Made by a program: the position numbers and the translations under genes
Origin: Hortaea werneckii
Taxonomy: Eukaryota; Ascomycota; Dothideomycetes; Mycosphaerellales; Teratosphaeriaceae
Assembly: GCA_037044905.1 (NCBI GenBank)
Contig: JBAOKB010000144.1
Location: forward strand, 2,418,001 to 2,482,000
DNA: 64,000 nucleotides
Direction of reading: 5' to 3'
Notes under the pieces: generated by a model
Database searches by the model: none
Seen by the model: the letters and a program-made list of their open reading frames with translations, nothing else
Told to the model about the DNA's origin: nothing
In this document: positions 45,301 to 57,687 of the stretch, piece by piece
Position numbering within the stretch: position 1 is the first letter of the stretch
Layout of the letters: each line of letters begins with the position of its first letter

Positions 45301-45320
45301 AGTATTTCGGGTTTGCTTAG
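33327..45320 (+). CDS. TOM1: TOM1/HUWE1-like HECT E3 ubiquitin ligase, interrupted by about six frameshifts
   Basis: Giant ubiquitin ligase (about 3963 residues after frame correction), acting in protein quality control and ribosomal/histone turnover in yeast. Order: N-terminal armadillo-like DUF908/DUF913 regions (LYHWIPLLDRFDHVLELF; IPAELRFDLLNRVRIAKAL), a UBA-like patch (RRLAREAVYRCN), a long Asp/Glu tract (40300-40700), a seven-His run, a Glu/Lys/Arg-rich helix (41720-41890), a DUF4414-type region (DREFLDALPRELQQELL), and a C-terminal HECT domain from about 44050. The HECT has FHGEEGIDAGGVSREWF and the catalytic Cys in SSHTCFNQLDLPEY (45216). Introns are 40846-40895 and 41106-41159. Frames shift near 37090-37102, 37200, 39065, 40295, 41475 and 42480. 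The net count makes the length divisible by three. I take these as indel errors. Confidence 0.93.
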
Positions 45321-45893
45321 GGGGATTGTGTATCATACAAAAAGAAGGCGTTCGATGGGGAACATGCAATGTACATGAGCGTTAGGTAGCATTCAGAGGC
45401 GCATCATTGCGCAAGAGCGAGGCGTTTGGGATCATACCTAGGTATGAGTAGATTAGTCCAAGTTGTAACTCATGGCAGGGAAGAGTGCAGGTCTTGACTG
45501 CCATGAGAAAGAGCTTGTGACTATGTACAATGGGCTATTCAATATTAATTCAAACAATTATCTCGGCTCTAGATTCAAATTTTATGTCCTTATGCCCTTT
45601 TTATTGTCTACAAAGGTGTTGTGGCAAAAAGTAGAAAGGTAGTACTCATCAAGTGTCACATGGCAGAAGCACGAGTCGCGGCTATTCCTCGGACTTGACG
45701 TGGTAATCGCGGATTACGTTTGGCCAGCGAAACACGCAACTTCATCCTCTGGACGTCATTAATCGATACTACTAAGGACATGAAATCTCAAACAGCGGTT
45801 TTGAACCTTTCATACTGAGAGGTGTTGGGTACAGAGAGTACGCTGCCGAAGAGTAATGCTGTCCTGCCCACTCGCCACCATTGCGATTCAATC
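45321..45893. other. intergenic TOM1-YMR1
   Basis: 3' flank of the ligase gene and promoter of YMR1. AT-rich around 45530-45610. No gene supported. Confidence 0.6.
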
Positions 45894-48842
45894 ATGGAGA
45901 CCACGAGTGAACAGGACTTGCGGGTCCGGAACGTCCGCTTGTGGCAGCGCAAGAAAGCTGTCACTGGCACTTTGAAGTTGAAGAAGAACCATCTAGTGTT
46001 CGAGTATAGCTTGGAGGAAAGCAATGGTCGCACCAGTGCCAGCGAGAGGGTGCGTAACATGTCGAAGAAAAGGACGTAATAAGTCCTAGGAAGGAAGCTC
46101 ACGAATGATCAAGGGCTCCACGGATCGTACTTCCACGACACGTGCTAGTGATGTAAGTGTCCAGCAAGCGCGAGCGAGCCATAAGCAGCCGACAAAGGAA
46201 ATGTACATCGCCTACCCCATGATCAATCGATGCCTGTTACGACCAAGCTATCTACAAGGCTTACCACAGAGACCTTCCAACCATGCCGAGAATGAGCTCG
46301 CGGGGAGTAGCGAAGACTTCTTCCCGCCGACTTCTCGGTTCTGCAGATTTCCCGCGCCCTTCGACAGACTCGAGGCATTCTGTAGCCCGTGACTCTCTAC
46401 AAAGACCGGCCGTTCCGGATCCTTCAAGTCAGGATGACACAGTACCCTTGGACACGGGACGCTCGCCAGCAGTACGAATCAGGTGTCGTGACTTCCGTAT
46501 GATGGCCTTTCATTTCCACGCTGGCTCTAGGGATAAGACCGCCGATGAGCTGGCGAGAGAGGTCTTCTTTATGCTGCGACGTAGATGCTGCGTCGACGCT
46601 ATCGAGGATCTTTATGCTTTCGAATTCAATCCTCCTTCGCAGGAGAAGGCGGCTCAAGTCCCGTTGTACAGCGCTCAGAAAGAATTCAAGCGTATGGGCA
46701 TCGGTGGCAAATCCGCCGAAGGGCCTGGAAGTGCATGGCGCATTTCTGATATCAACCAAAACTATGGGTTTTCGGCTACTTACCCGAGTGTCTTATGCGT
46801 GCCACGCGCAGTCAGTGACAACATGCTGAAGTATGGAGGATCTTTTCGGTCGCGCTCGAGGGTTCCCGCCCTTGCTTATTTGCATTTCAATGGTGGAAGT
46901 ATCACGAGATCATCACAGCCTATGGTCGGAGTGCAGGGCAAACGGAATCCACAGGATGAGCGCCTCGTATCAGCCATATTCTCAAGTCATACGCCCCCGA
47001 TTACTCCACCCGAAGAGATGATGCAATCAGGCGCAGAATCGAGTGGGACAGCAGTTGAGTTTAATGGCGACGCAGAATCCGAACCGGTTGCGCCGGAACC
47101 TGAAGTCAGCGCGCACCAGAGGTCACAAAGCGAGACTGCACTGGATGGAAACCACGAAATCGGCACTGGAGCTGTGAAGCGAAAGGTTTTGGGAGTACTC
47201 GGAAGAATCTTATCATCGACGCACGGCCAAAAATCAATGCACTGGCAAACAGAGCAACTGGGGGTGGCATAGAAGATGTCTCAAACTATTTGGGACCCGC
47301 AGACGTGCCAGTAGAAAGAATCTTCTTGAACATTCAAAACATCCATGTCATGCGAGCCTCGCTTGAGAAGGTCGTTGAGAGCTTCGCCAATTCCGATTAC
47401 CTAGAACTGAAGCCTGATCAGGAAATGCTCCGCAAGTCAGGCTGGTTGGGCCATCTTTCGAATTTGCTGGAAGGGTCCGAACAAGTCGCAAGAGCTGTTG
47501 GTCTTACTGGCAGCCACGTACTTGTGCACTGCTCCGACGGCTGGGATAGAACGGCACAAGTCTCGGCTCTAGCGCAAATCATGCTCGATCCTCATTATCG
47601 TACCCTGGACGGCTTTGTAACCCTAATACAGAAAGACTTCCTCTCATTCGGGCATAAGTTCCGCGACCGCAATGGTATACGTGGTTGCGAAAAGTGGTTT
47701 GAAATAGAGAACGAGCGCATACCGGCCGGGAAACAGCAAGAGAACCGGGCCTCGGAACCGAATAGTCTTAATGCTCTTGGCTCTAAAGCGCTCTCTGGGG
47801 CTAGAAGTTGGTTCGAGAAGAACCGCGGCAGCCTTTTCCGCCAGCAGAATGTCAGCCATGAAAGCTTGCAGAGTGCTTCACCGAGGCCAGAATCACCTCC
47901 GCCCAATCCCATCATACATTCTCCTCCGACCAAAGACAACAAGAAGATCGAGGGCACAAAACAGACGAAAAAGAAATTGCGCCAATATTCCATCAATTTC
48001 TCGAGGCCGTGTGGCAATTGCAGAGACAAGTCCCAAATGCCTTCGAGTTCAACGAGCGCCTGTTGCTGCGGATACTCTATCAGACGTATGCCTGCCAATA
48101 TGGCGAATTTCTGTTCAATTGCGAGAGGGAACGAGTAGAATGTGACCAGAAGCGGGCGCGAGAAGGCAAGAAGCCTCTGCCTTCGGTCTGGATGCACTTT
48201 TTAGCTCGCAGAGCCGAATTCGTCAATCGAGAGTATGCAGCGGACCAGTTCGATTCCCTCCTGCTGCCCAAACGTGGCTCGGACAGACAAGTCGAAGTTC
48301 GCTGGTGGAGCAGACTGTTTGGGCGAGACGACAAGGAAATGAACGTTCCAGCGGCGTTGGCACCATCTGTCCCATCTACCGTGCACCCAGGACGCTCAAG
48401 CATCTCTGTAGACGAGGCTACGACCACTGCGATAGAGGCTCAAGTTTTAGATGCTACGGATCCTGGCGCGTCGATAAGGGCCGCCAAGAGCACGCCCAAC
48501 CTCGCTGCTATGGAGCAGAGTGGCACCGACCTCAGTTCCGACCTTTCGGCCTTGGATTTGCAATCCGGTGGAAGCGCTGGCGAGTCTAGTCACCAACGAC
48601 CACCTCTGACGCAACAGGAGACTGACCTTGAGGTGTTAGCTCGATACACCGCGACATCACCACCACCTTCAATTGAAAACAGTCAGCTTGCTCCGTCGTC
48701 AGCAGATGACACAACCTCGCAGCAAGAAGAACAGGGCGATCCACTGGGCGTGGCTAGTGGAGTGAAGCCGACCCAACCAATGCAAAGGGGAGGCCTTGAC
48801 TTTGCAGCATTTGCGTCACAGAATGCTTATCGAGATAGATAA
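45894..48842 (+). CDS. YMR1: myotubularin-type phosphoinositide 3-phosphatase, interrupted by frameshifts
   Basis: Removes the 3-phosphate of PI3P (and PI3,5P2) on endosomes. The PH-GRAM domain starts VRNVRLWQRKKAVTGTLKLKKNHLVF, followed by IAYPMINRCLLRPS. The phosphatase domain has IRCRDFRMMAFHFH, WRISDINQNYGFSATYPSVLCVPR, AYLHFNGGSITRSSQP, GKRNPQDERLVSAI, LIIDARPKINA, and the catalytic loop HCSDGWDRTAQ (Cys at 47530). Later blocks are DFLSFGHKFRDRNG, FHQFLEAVWQLQRQ and YACQYGEFLF. The first intron starts at GTGCGT (46050) and ends at or before 46188. A small extra exon there is possible. Frame shifts: +1 near 46330-46350, -1 near 47196, -1 near 47961-47970. The tail is disordered. Convergent with VPS39 (115-base gap). 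Confidence 0.92.
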
Positions 48843-48957
48843 ATGACACTCTACGTAACAGGCCACCACACGAATGACGATGAAAATGTATTCTACAAGG
48901 CTGGAGCTGCACATTATGGGTATCTCAGTCAATAACCACCAAACATGAATAATCATC

Positions 48958-51900
48958 TCAACCCCACCCTCTTCCGCTGACACTTCTACTGCCCAGTCGA
49001 CCATCTTCGCCACTTTTTTTCCCCGCACAGCCATAATGTACAACGGTATTATCAGGATATACGCGCACGGCGCTAGCGCCAAAACGCTTGTGACAGACCT
49101 TGCAGAGGTCCTCCTCCGTGATGCGGACTCGTCTATTCTTCCCTCCCTTCACACCCATGTCCGCAAATTTGTCTTCGCCGAGAAGGCATTTGCGTTCTGT
49201 GTTTGCTCGCCTCACGCTTTCAAGACCCTTCACGATCTGCTCGGTGCGTAGTAGACTCGTCGTATGCCGCATGCGTCCTTGGAAGTAATTCTGCATTTGG
49301 TTCACGGCAAGATCGTCTGGCATGAGGTCCAGCGTGCTGCTTGCTGGTAGACGGGCACCATGCCGCGAAAGCAGGTCTAGAGCTTGCGGCCAGCGCTTCT
49401 CCTCGTTCTGCGGTGGCTTTAGGTAAAGACCGAGCAGTGTTGCGAAGATGTTGCTTCTTGCAGCGCCCGTGTCATCTGCCTCGCTGGTGGGTCTTCGGAA
49501 CATCGCTGGTTTCTCATGAGAGCACTTCCATCGACCAGAGAAGCATCATGCTCGCTCGCTTGCTCTGCAAGGTATGTGCGATTACAGTAGTCTTCCGCTT
49601 TCGCGTAGTCTTGAAGTTGGAACACGTAGATGGCAAGTGCTTGCTTATGGTTGCCCATAGCACTTAAAACAATCGCTCTGCTCTCGTAGAACGTTGCGTC
49701 GTCCTGAGGCAGCTGCCGGAATGTTTGGGCCTTGTGATAGACCTTCGAATCGCGTAAAAAATCCTCGAGCAGGGTTCTTCAGCTCATCCCTCGATTCTGT
49801 TGAGGTGCTGCTGCTCTTCAGTTGCTCCAGGTAGAGGTCAATAAGTCGCTGATGGAAATCAGATGTCTGGTCGTTCAGCTCATTAATGATGTGTTCAAGA
49901 TATTCTTTCTCCAGCTTGGTACTTTTCTGGCGCAAAAACCTCAGAACCTTGTCCCGCGGTAGCTTGTCAGCGTTATCAGTGTCTGCCGTGAACACTTCCA
50001 TGCCCTTCTCTGGCGCCTCATCAATGGGCCATTGTACGTATTCCAGCACCAGCTCAAAAAGTTCTGGTGGAAGCTGCTTCAGGTATGCTATAGTTCTTTC
50101 AGGTCCTTGCATGCCTTTGGGAATTTCAGAGATGTGATCAGCTTCACCTTTCCCAAACTTCGTAAGCATCTCGAGAGCTTGGCGATGTAGCCTTTTGCCA
50201 TGCAAGAAGTCAATGAGATCACCATATCGATCGCTCTCATACAGGCTTGACTGAACAACGTCAGGATCACAGAAATTGTCGAGCCTAAACAAGGGGCCCG
50301 CAAGAGATGGTGAAGCCAGCATATAGGCTTTGAACAGGGTCGTGTCGACAAGCTCGGCAGTCTTGAGCAGCTCGGCTTGAAAGTCAATCTGTTCACCTTC
50401 TTCCTTTTGGCTTTGGAAAACGTGCTGTGGAAGCAAGTTCGCAAATGCTGGCTTGCCGGTATCTGCATTCAGTTCCGGTGGGTCTTGCTTGAGCGTCCCA
50501 TCGGTGTTCAAGAATTTCTGTATCTGAACACGAGCCTGAGCTAGAAAGGAGCACAAGCAACGCACAGCCATTTTCAGGTCGTCGCCTTCAAGAGGAGTTT
50601 CTCCGAGCCTACGCTCGTGCTTCGATGGCGTACCTTTCGAGGTACGTATGGACAAGTTGTCAGTGTCTGAGCGTGCAACGCCTGTCTTCACGCTTGCTAC
50701 ATCACTCTCATTTCGGGTTTGAGCACGCTTGAGAGAAGATAGCATTCCTTTCTGCGGAGTGCTAGGCGCCTCTTTGATGGTAGGCCCCGCTTGGGAGATC
50801 TCCTGTTGTTCGGCGGTTCCATGATGCTGGGCTTGTTCACCTTCGCTTTGCTCTGTGGTCGACTCCGAAACCGTACTGTAGTCGCCAGCTATACTACGAG
50901 GGTAGAGTGCTACGACTCGCTCGGGTGGTGCTTCGGCTTCGACGAATAAGTCCAGCGCAGGCCTGTATTTCTGCTGTTCAAACAAATAGGTCGCTTTTTG
51001 CATCTTCACTTCCCGAATCCTAGCGTTCTTGTTGTCGATCAGGGTATCTTCGAGTAGACCCAGGAGGCTAACAGCTTCATCAAATCGTTGTCTTTCCACC
51101 AGCTCAGCCAACTGATTGCTGTAAGGCAGCGCGTTCATTCGCCAAATTACGCGTTCGCTTGCAACCAGAAATCCTTTTCCAGCATGCGCTAGACTAATGT
51201 TTGGCTGCGGCACGTGGAGCAAATTTGCAGAAGGAACGCTGAGCGTCTGTAGTAGTGAAAGTGTTTCTGGATTTCTGATCTGAAGCTGTCCCTTCTCTGG
51301 AGTTTGCAAAGCCAGCAGATACGGATAGCTGAACCCTAAAGCTTCCGGCGCCACCGCCCAAGGGATCTGCCGCTTCTCAAGAGCTTTGCCATCGACGCCG
51401 GTAAAGAGAGTATTCACGTCCTTTGCGAGTAAGACTTGATTCCCTAGAAGTCCAGTCACCATAGGCTTGGGCACCCAGCTGCCCATGCCCATGTAGCCCA
51501 TCCCAGAGCTACTCACAGCGCCAAAACGCACTCCAGCAAGCTCCCCTGAAGTCGCGTCCTGCCTTGACACAGGCTTTGAAACGGGCACCTGCTCCTCTGT
51601 TTCAATATCCACAAATATGAACCCTGCATCCACTCCCACAACGAGCCTCACGAGAGCATTGCTTCCTCCTTCCTGTGCATGAACCCAGTTGAGACTCTTG
51701 GTTGTGCCCTCAACATTCAGCTCAATGACATGCTCCTCAAGCTCCATATCCCGCCACGTCCACACCATGACCCTCCTCTTCACGCCCACTGCAAGCCTAC
51801 TGACGAGACTTGGTACGCCAGTCTCTGCATCCTTGACTACATTGCTCGTCACACTGAAACATGACGCTCCTCTCGTCCTTTCGATGCGCTCGCTCAACTG

Positions 51901-52242
51901 ATACGTCTGTAGATCGTGAAGAGAGACATGACCATCACTCAGGCTGGCTAGCAAGTTCGCTTCCTTGATGATCGCCAGCTGCTGCACAGCTTTCCTACTA
52001 AACTTGTCCTCTTCTCGTAACAGCTCTACTGGCTTGAATTTCCCAAATGAAGTTTGAGGATCGCCATTCTCGGCAGATTGATCTGAGGAATGGGTTTCGT
52101 TCTCGTTGACACGGTAGATCCGCAGGCATCCAGTATTCAATCCCACCAAGAGTCGATCGCCATAGGCTAGCAGGGACTCGATCTTGGACTTGTCTTTGGG
52201 CTTGAGCTCATGTATTGGCTGCGGTCGGAAAGCGGAGAGCAT
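48958..52242 (-). CDS. VPS39: vacuolar sorting protein 39 (HOPS subunit Vam6/Vps39), two frameshifts
   Basis: HOPS tethering subunit that binds Ypt7/Rab7 for fusion at vacuoles and late endosomes. The ATG at 52242 starts MLSAFRPQPIHELKPKDKSK, a typical N-terminal citron homology/beta-propeller start. Recognisable blocks are LLAYGDRLLVGLNTGCLRIY, LANLLSDGHVS-like strands, FDEAVSLLGLLED and PALDLFVEAEAPPERVVALYPRSIAGD, then clathrin-repeat helices. The C-terminal Vps39_2 domain has LSRHGARLPASSTLDLMPDDL and a RING-like CKVCHKRFG ... HYGC. The frame gains one base at a C-run (plus 49772-49774) and loses one near 49500-49520. The net is zero and the total is 1094 residues. Between the two breaks the family sequence AMGNHKQALAIYVFQLQDY appears in the shifted frame. 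Confidence 0.92.
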
Positions 52243-52582
52243 CGTGCTCTTGGTGGTGACGGGTTCTTATTGCAATGGATACATCGAGGCTATCCAAGCT
52301 CCTCGTGTAACTTGACGGTCGTGGACTTCAGGGAGGTTATGCGGGATGGCCAGGAAAGCTGCAGTGATGTCGCCAGCTCCCAGGTCGGGACTGGCAGCCC
52401 GGGCTCCAGCCCGATCGGCCCGAAGGTAGGTACCTACCTATGTAGCTTCCAATGAGTGTACGGCCTCAGGCTGCAACATTTCCCGGCGCTTGCATTCATG
52501 ACTTCGTGCAACAGACATACGAGCCGCACAAGCCGCCGATGGTTCAACAATAGCCTTGCACGTCCACACGAGACTCGTGCTG
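52243..52582. promoter_or_regulatory. divergent promoter region of VPS39 and LSM1
   Basis: 340 bases between divergent starts. It contains the direct repeat GTAGGTACCTACCTA around 52424-52440. No known site otherwise recognised. Confidence 0.4.
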
Positions 52583-53172
52583 ATGGAGCGTCTCACTCTC
52601 GCTGATGCGCCGCCGGGCGCGCCACCGCCTGGCCCTCAGAATCAACCGCCGATGATGATGCCGCCTCCAGGGCCGCCGGGTCCTCCTCCAGTACCTCAAC
52701 TACCTCCACAGATGTTCACGACTGCTGCTCAACTGCTCGATCTTACCGACAAAAAACTCATGATTGCATTGCGCGATGGGCGCAAATTGATTGGTGTCTT
52801 GCGCAGCTGGGACCAATTCGGCAACTTAGTCTTGCAGGATACTATTGAGAGGCTGTTCGTGAACTCGAAGGGTCAGGCACTGTGGGCAGACATCGAACGA
52901 GGGCTTTTCTTAGTTCGAGGAGAAAACGTGTCCCTACTTGGTGAAATCGTAGGCATCAGACTCATTGAAACAAGCACGGGCTGAGCTAATCCACGCAGGA
53001 CTTGGACAAGGACGATTATATTCCCGAACCTTACAAGCAAGCGCCAGTCGAGCAGGTCTTCGCTCTCAAGAAGACAGAGGAAGTGGAGAAGAGAAGACTC
53101 GATAAGCGACGGAACAAGAAGCTTGCAGAGCACGGCTTCGAGGGTGAGCACTCTGGCGAGGCAATACTATGA
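52583..53172 (+). CDS. LSM1: Sm-like protein LSm1
   Basis: Subunit of the cytoplasmic Lsm1-7 ring that binds oligoadenylated 3' ends and promotes decapping and mRNA decay. Exons 52583-52948 and 52999-53172 (50-base intron, donor GTAGGC, acceptor CGCAG) join as LGEI|DLDKDDYIP to 179 residues. Residues 10-50 are a Pro-rich leader (PPGAPPPGPQNQPP), seen in other filamentous fungi. Sm1 is QLLDLTDKKLMIALRDGRKLIGVLRSWDQFGNLVL and Sm2 is LFLVRGENVSLLGEI. The C-terminal helix (KKTEEVEKRRLDKRRNKKLA) is typical of Lsm1. The ATG at 52583 (MERLTLADAP) is chosen over the non-ATG upstream extension. Confidence 0.94.
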
Positions 53173-54537
53173 GGCTGCTGGAGATCGGGCTTTACCCAAC
53201 TCACGTACGGAGGTCGTCGGAGCCAGAATGGTCTGCCGAGGCATCACGAGGTTATGGCTAGAGTTGTCAAGACCGTACGCACCAATGGTTGAAGGATAGG
53301 CGAGACTCACGTTCCGGAAAGTCTGGAGCGTCTGAGAGTGCTTCAGGTGCGGGAGCTTATTCGGGAAGTAAGGTTGAACATGGTGGTCCGGCCGTTGGGG
53401 ATGTGCTGTGGGGGTCGACTGTAGGCCGCACGTTCTGGCATTGGGCATTTGCAGCAGTTCCATACGTCTTGAACATGCAGACGTCTTTCAGCACTCATCG
53501 CTACCTGATCTTATCAAAGGACACGTGTAGAGTGGACTGCCTTTGCAACAATGGTTAGGCTTGGCGACCTGGGGCAGCATGAAGTGAATGCAAATGCGGT
53601 AAGCCCACCAGATCTCAGTTCCGTGCTCACATTGTGCTTTCTGACAGCGCATCTCAGCAAACGCGCTTCGGAGCTACTGTTACATCCAACTGCACGGTCG
53701 CGCTCGTTGTGCCACGCACTCGGCAGGCAGCGCTAAGGCCAGCTCTCACGTCATTTGTTGATTCACATTCACCTCAGATGCGCGCTAGAAGCTATGTCTT
53801 ACCTGATTAGGCTAGTCCCCGCGCAACCCGCCTTCACCGACGCGCTTTTTCAAAGTCTACCTCTCCTTTCCCTTGTGAACTTCACTACATCGTCAATATC
53901 ATCGCCACCATCACTGCCGACATTGAAATCATCTACCTCGCTTTTGGACTTGATTCCGCTGACTTTGACATGTGTGGCAAAATCCAAAGGAGAACTTCAC
54001 GTCACCAAAGTCTGCTGTGAGCTCTGCAAGTGAAGGGAAGGTACGTTGGAACTCGCTCTTACCTCGCCACCGAAGAATGCAAGTTTTTCCAGTGACGCCA
54101 TGTACGGGCCTCAACCATCGAGTTTGCATCACTGGAGGACAGAACAGTCGTTTTCTTTGCTTGTGAGTTGAGGTTGGCTTCGTTTGCAGCCGTGGCAAGC
54201 AGGTCTTGTGGGAAGGTGCGACGCATAGCCCCACTTTTCGCCGATTGTGGGAGACGAATTTTTTCTGGTTGCTGCCTTGACGTTCTGACTGGACACCGAC
54301 CTCGATGTTGACTCCAACCGCACGCTCACATCGCTGTTTCACTGCTTGCACTCACCGCACACGTCTACGAACACTGTCCAGGCGTAGAGGCGTTGCCGCC
54401 GACAATTGGCAGGCAACGTGACTCGTCTGGATGCTGATCACCACACGCCACTCGCTTGTTGCTTACCACTCGACGCCCTTTGTTCTTGCGTTGCTGTCCT
54501 TGCAGTGGCATATAGGCGTTAGGTACTAACGACGGCC
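53173..54537. other. 1.36-kb intergenic region
   Basis: Between LSM1 and the next plus-strand gene. ORFs up to 140 codons (53929-54351 minus) are Cys/Arg-rich and overlap others in different frames. I see no family signature, splice pattern or RNA gene. Confidence 0.5.
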
Positions 54538-57500
54538 ATGGTAGGAACGCGGTCTTCGCGCAGAGGCGAAAGCCCACCACGCAAGCCGCTCACCCTTCGG
54601 CTCCGCAAACTGCAGTCCAAATCACAGACCATGGACGCAGATGAAGCATCTCAGCAAGTCCCGGCAGTCACTGAAGGCGATGTTAGTACCAAAACTTGGC
54701 AACCGCTTGCTTTCGGCAGGGTTAACTAATCTTGTTTGTATAGAAGCAGCCAGACCAAGAAACCAACTCTCGTGAAACAGCCACCAACGCCGCAAAGGTC
54801 TCTAGTGCCAGTCAGCCAGCCACTAAGAGGCCGAAGCTGAAGCTGAAAAACACGCGTCGCGCTTCCGCCCAGTCGATTGACAACGCCACCTCAGCTTCAA
54901 GCGCTGACAGCGATACAATCGCTGTGCAACAGAAGTCGAAAGCTGTGAACGCGGCTGCGAAGGACCAGGTTGCAAACGAGCCGGCTGTTAATCGTGACGA
55001 CAGTGATTCCCCATTAAGCGATCTAGAAGAGCTTGGCCGCCGTGCTGACGCTGGTCATGTGCCATCACCGTCAAACTCGCCCAACGCTCGAGCCAACCGC
55101 CCATGGGGTCGCAAAGGGAAAGCACCTGCTTTCTCCGAGACTGAAGAAAGCCGCAATATGACCGAGGTGGTAAGTTATACCCTGGTTCCCTTTATGCCAT
55201 TATACTGACGCTGTTGAAAAGGACGATGACCGAGTTGAGGAGCTTGAAATTGATCCGAATGAAGACCAAGGGTTTGAGGACACTGACTACTCCGAAAAAG
55301 AGGATGATCGGGACGTCATCTCAATCAACTCCGACAATGATGGCCAGAAAGAAGGACCCAGGCCATCCGGCTTGCTGGACCGTCCATGGAAAGCCATGGG
55401 CTTTGATCGCAGTATGCGCCGACGTTGGGAAATGATGTACTGCACTGCAGAATCGAGGCCCCTTAACGGATCCTGGGATTTGACTGAAGACTATCAACGT
55501 GAGAAGGACATCGAAATGCAGCGTTATATCAAAAACTTCCGCGCAAAAGATTGGGTCATTGGAAAGGAAGCGGCTGAGGAGGCCATATCCCGCATGCACC
55601 AGCGCTGTAGATTGAGAGAACTCGGTGTTCCGATCTACGGCCAACCATCCATTCACGAGATGGTTCCGAATTCAACGCCGTTCGTGCGTACTATGCCTGG
55701 GCCCTCCGGTGATCCCCGACATCATATGCACATGCCCTCACACCCACAGTACCCTCAGCGCCACCCTTCCATGACTGGACCTGACGCCAGCCGTCCACCT
55801 AGTGGGCCACAGCGGCATGGTCCATTCGGACCTCCTACGCCTCATGGCATCCCAAATCACATGCATCCGCCACTACCCCAGCAGGTGCTCAGGTCTCAGC
55901 CGAATGCCAGGCCAATCAATGTCCCTCCGGGTCCACACCCAGAGCAGCAGATGGCCCATGGACAGCCATCAGGAATGCCACCGCCCGGCCTTCAACCTGG
56001 ACAGACAAGCATGCCACCGATCAGCCATATGCCGCATGGGCTTCCGTACGCTGTGCCGCCGCACATGATGAGCCATGCCAACTTGCCCATACATGCTCCT
56101 CACCCACTCCATGGCACTCCGCATGGCATGCCGCAACCGCCGCCTGGCGTGCCCCAGGCTTCTGTACCTCAGCCTTCTGGCTCTGCGGCGCCTAAAAAGC
56201 AATCTCGTCCGAAGAAGGAGACGCCTCAGCCAGAGCCACCGCCACCACCACCTCCGACTCCCCCGTATCCTCTTCGAGAACGCCCTATGCCCCGTAAGGA
56301 ATTTAACAAAACTGGGAAGAAGAACATGCGCAAGCAGGCTGAGGCCCTTGAATTTCCTTGGCACCGTAAGATGGACTTTTACAAGGCGCGCGCTGATGCG
56401 AAGTGGGATGATAGTCAGTACGACAAAGAAGTGCTGGACGATATGGCCGCGGTCCGTGAAAGGAACCTGCCAATCATCACCAGGCTTGACGAGGAACTTG
56501 CCGAGAAGCAGCGTAAGCAACGTACTACTACCATTTGAGACTTTTTGGTCTCCGATAAGCAATGCTGACATTCATGATAGGTAACCAGAGAAACAAGAGG
56601 AAGAAGGGCCAGGCTGGAAACGACCCAGACGGCTCTGACGATGGTAGGAAGCCAGAAGGCGAGGAGCAGAAGACGGCGCGCAAGAACGCCAACATTGGCG
56701 GCGACCCCTATTACTCGGGTAATTATTCATTCGCCACCGAGGGTGATCGTCAGAAGGCACTCGCTCTGCAGCGCAAGACTCCCGACGAGATCATCGAAGC
56801 CGCAGAGGAGAGGAAGATCGACTGGGACCTTTGTAAGGAGATCTACATCTGTTGGAATCCTGGGAAGAAGGTCTCACTCAAGACTTGGTGCAGGCCAAAT
56901 TCCGCATCTTTGACACGCTCATCACCCGGAAGCAGCTTCAGGATGTCCCAATCTTGACTCGACGAGCAGCAGAATGTATTGTCGATTTTTGCCCTGACCT
57001 TCTGTGGCGCGAGACCCTGCTTCGCATCGTTTCCGAGGCTGGTTATGGAAATAAAGATGTGCGCGACCGCTTCTGTTACAATGGCTGCCACAATGACAAG
57101 GCGACCGTGACCAAGCGTATTGCTGCAGCGCTTGGTCAGAAGCAGATGGCCGGCGCACGCACGAAGATGAGGGATGAAATTGCGAAGAAGGGCGAAGACG
57201 ATATTGTCATGGCAGGCACCTCTGAGACAGAAGCTGCGCCAACTAATACGAAAGGCGAATCGGCCGGCGATCATCGACACAAGGTGGCAAAAAGGGTAAG
57301 CGCGGTCAGGCTGCAGGATCCAGTAAGGATCGCTACCACCCAGGTGAAGAAGAATGGCATGAGGCGAACAAGGCGGACTTCGCCAATTACATTCGCTTCT
57401 TCGGCAAGCGGCCAGGCACGAGGGTCTGGCATGCGGGCGAGAAGAGAAAAATAATGAGCGATGCCGAGAATGCTGCAGCAGGCAGTGAGTCTGGCACCAA

Positions 57501-57687
57501 TGTTGGAGGTGGAGCCGCCAGCAGCCCCATGAGTCCGGACAAGAGGGCTGATCGCGAGGCTGGTATCACGAAGACAAATGAGCATACGGACGAGGAGCCG
57601 AATGATTCCGGTGATGATGACGATGCGGTTAGCGAGCAGCCTGACGACATTTTTTCTGATGAGGAGGAGGAGCGTGGAGATGCTTAA
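54538..57687 (+). CDS. Pro/His/Met-rich fungal protein of unknown function; one frameshift
   Basis: Exons 54538-54681, 54744-55169, 55222-56512, 56581-56832 and 56883-57687 join to about 972 residues (start MVGTRSSRRGESPPRKP). Introns have canonical donors (GTTAGT, GTAAGT, GTAAGC, GTAAGG). Layout: basic, Ser-rich N-terminus, then an ordered segment (SGLLDRPWKAMGFDRSMRRR, DWVIGKEAAEEAISRMHQRC). A long Pro/His/Met/Gln-rich linker follows (residues about 255-490). Next are a basic helix (EALEFPWHRKMDFYKARADAKW), QAKFRIFDTLITRKQLQDVP, a Cys-containing stretch (DRFCYNGCHNDKATVTKRI), and NYIRFFGKRPGTRVWHAGEK with an acidic tail. One base seems missing at about 57250-57285. Basic/acidic composition suggests a nuclear protein. 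I do not recognise the family. Confidence 0.75.

Noticed and set aside
53929..54351. 140-codon minus-strand ORF
   Set aside because: No recognisable motif, and other ORFs overlap it.
56833..56882. Apparent frameshift in the 54.5-kb gene
   Set aside because: Explained by a 50-base GTAAGG...CAAG intron that restores the frame (WDLYLVQAKFRIF).
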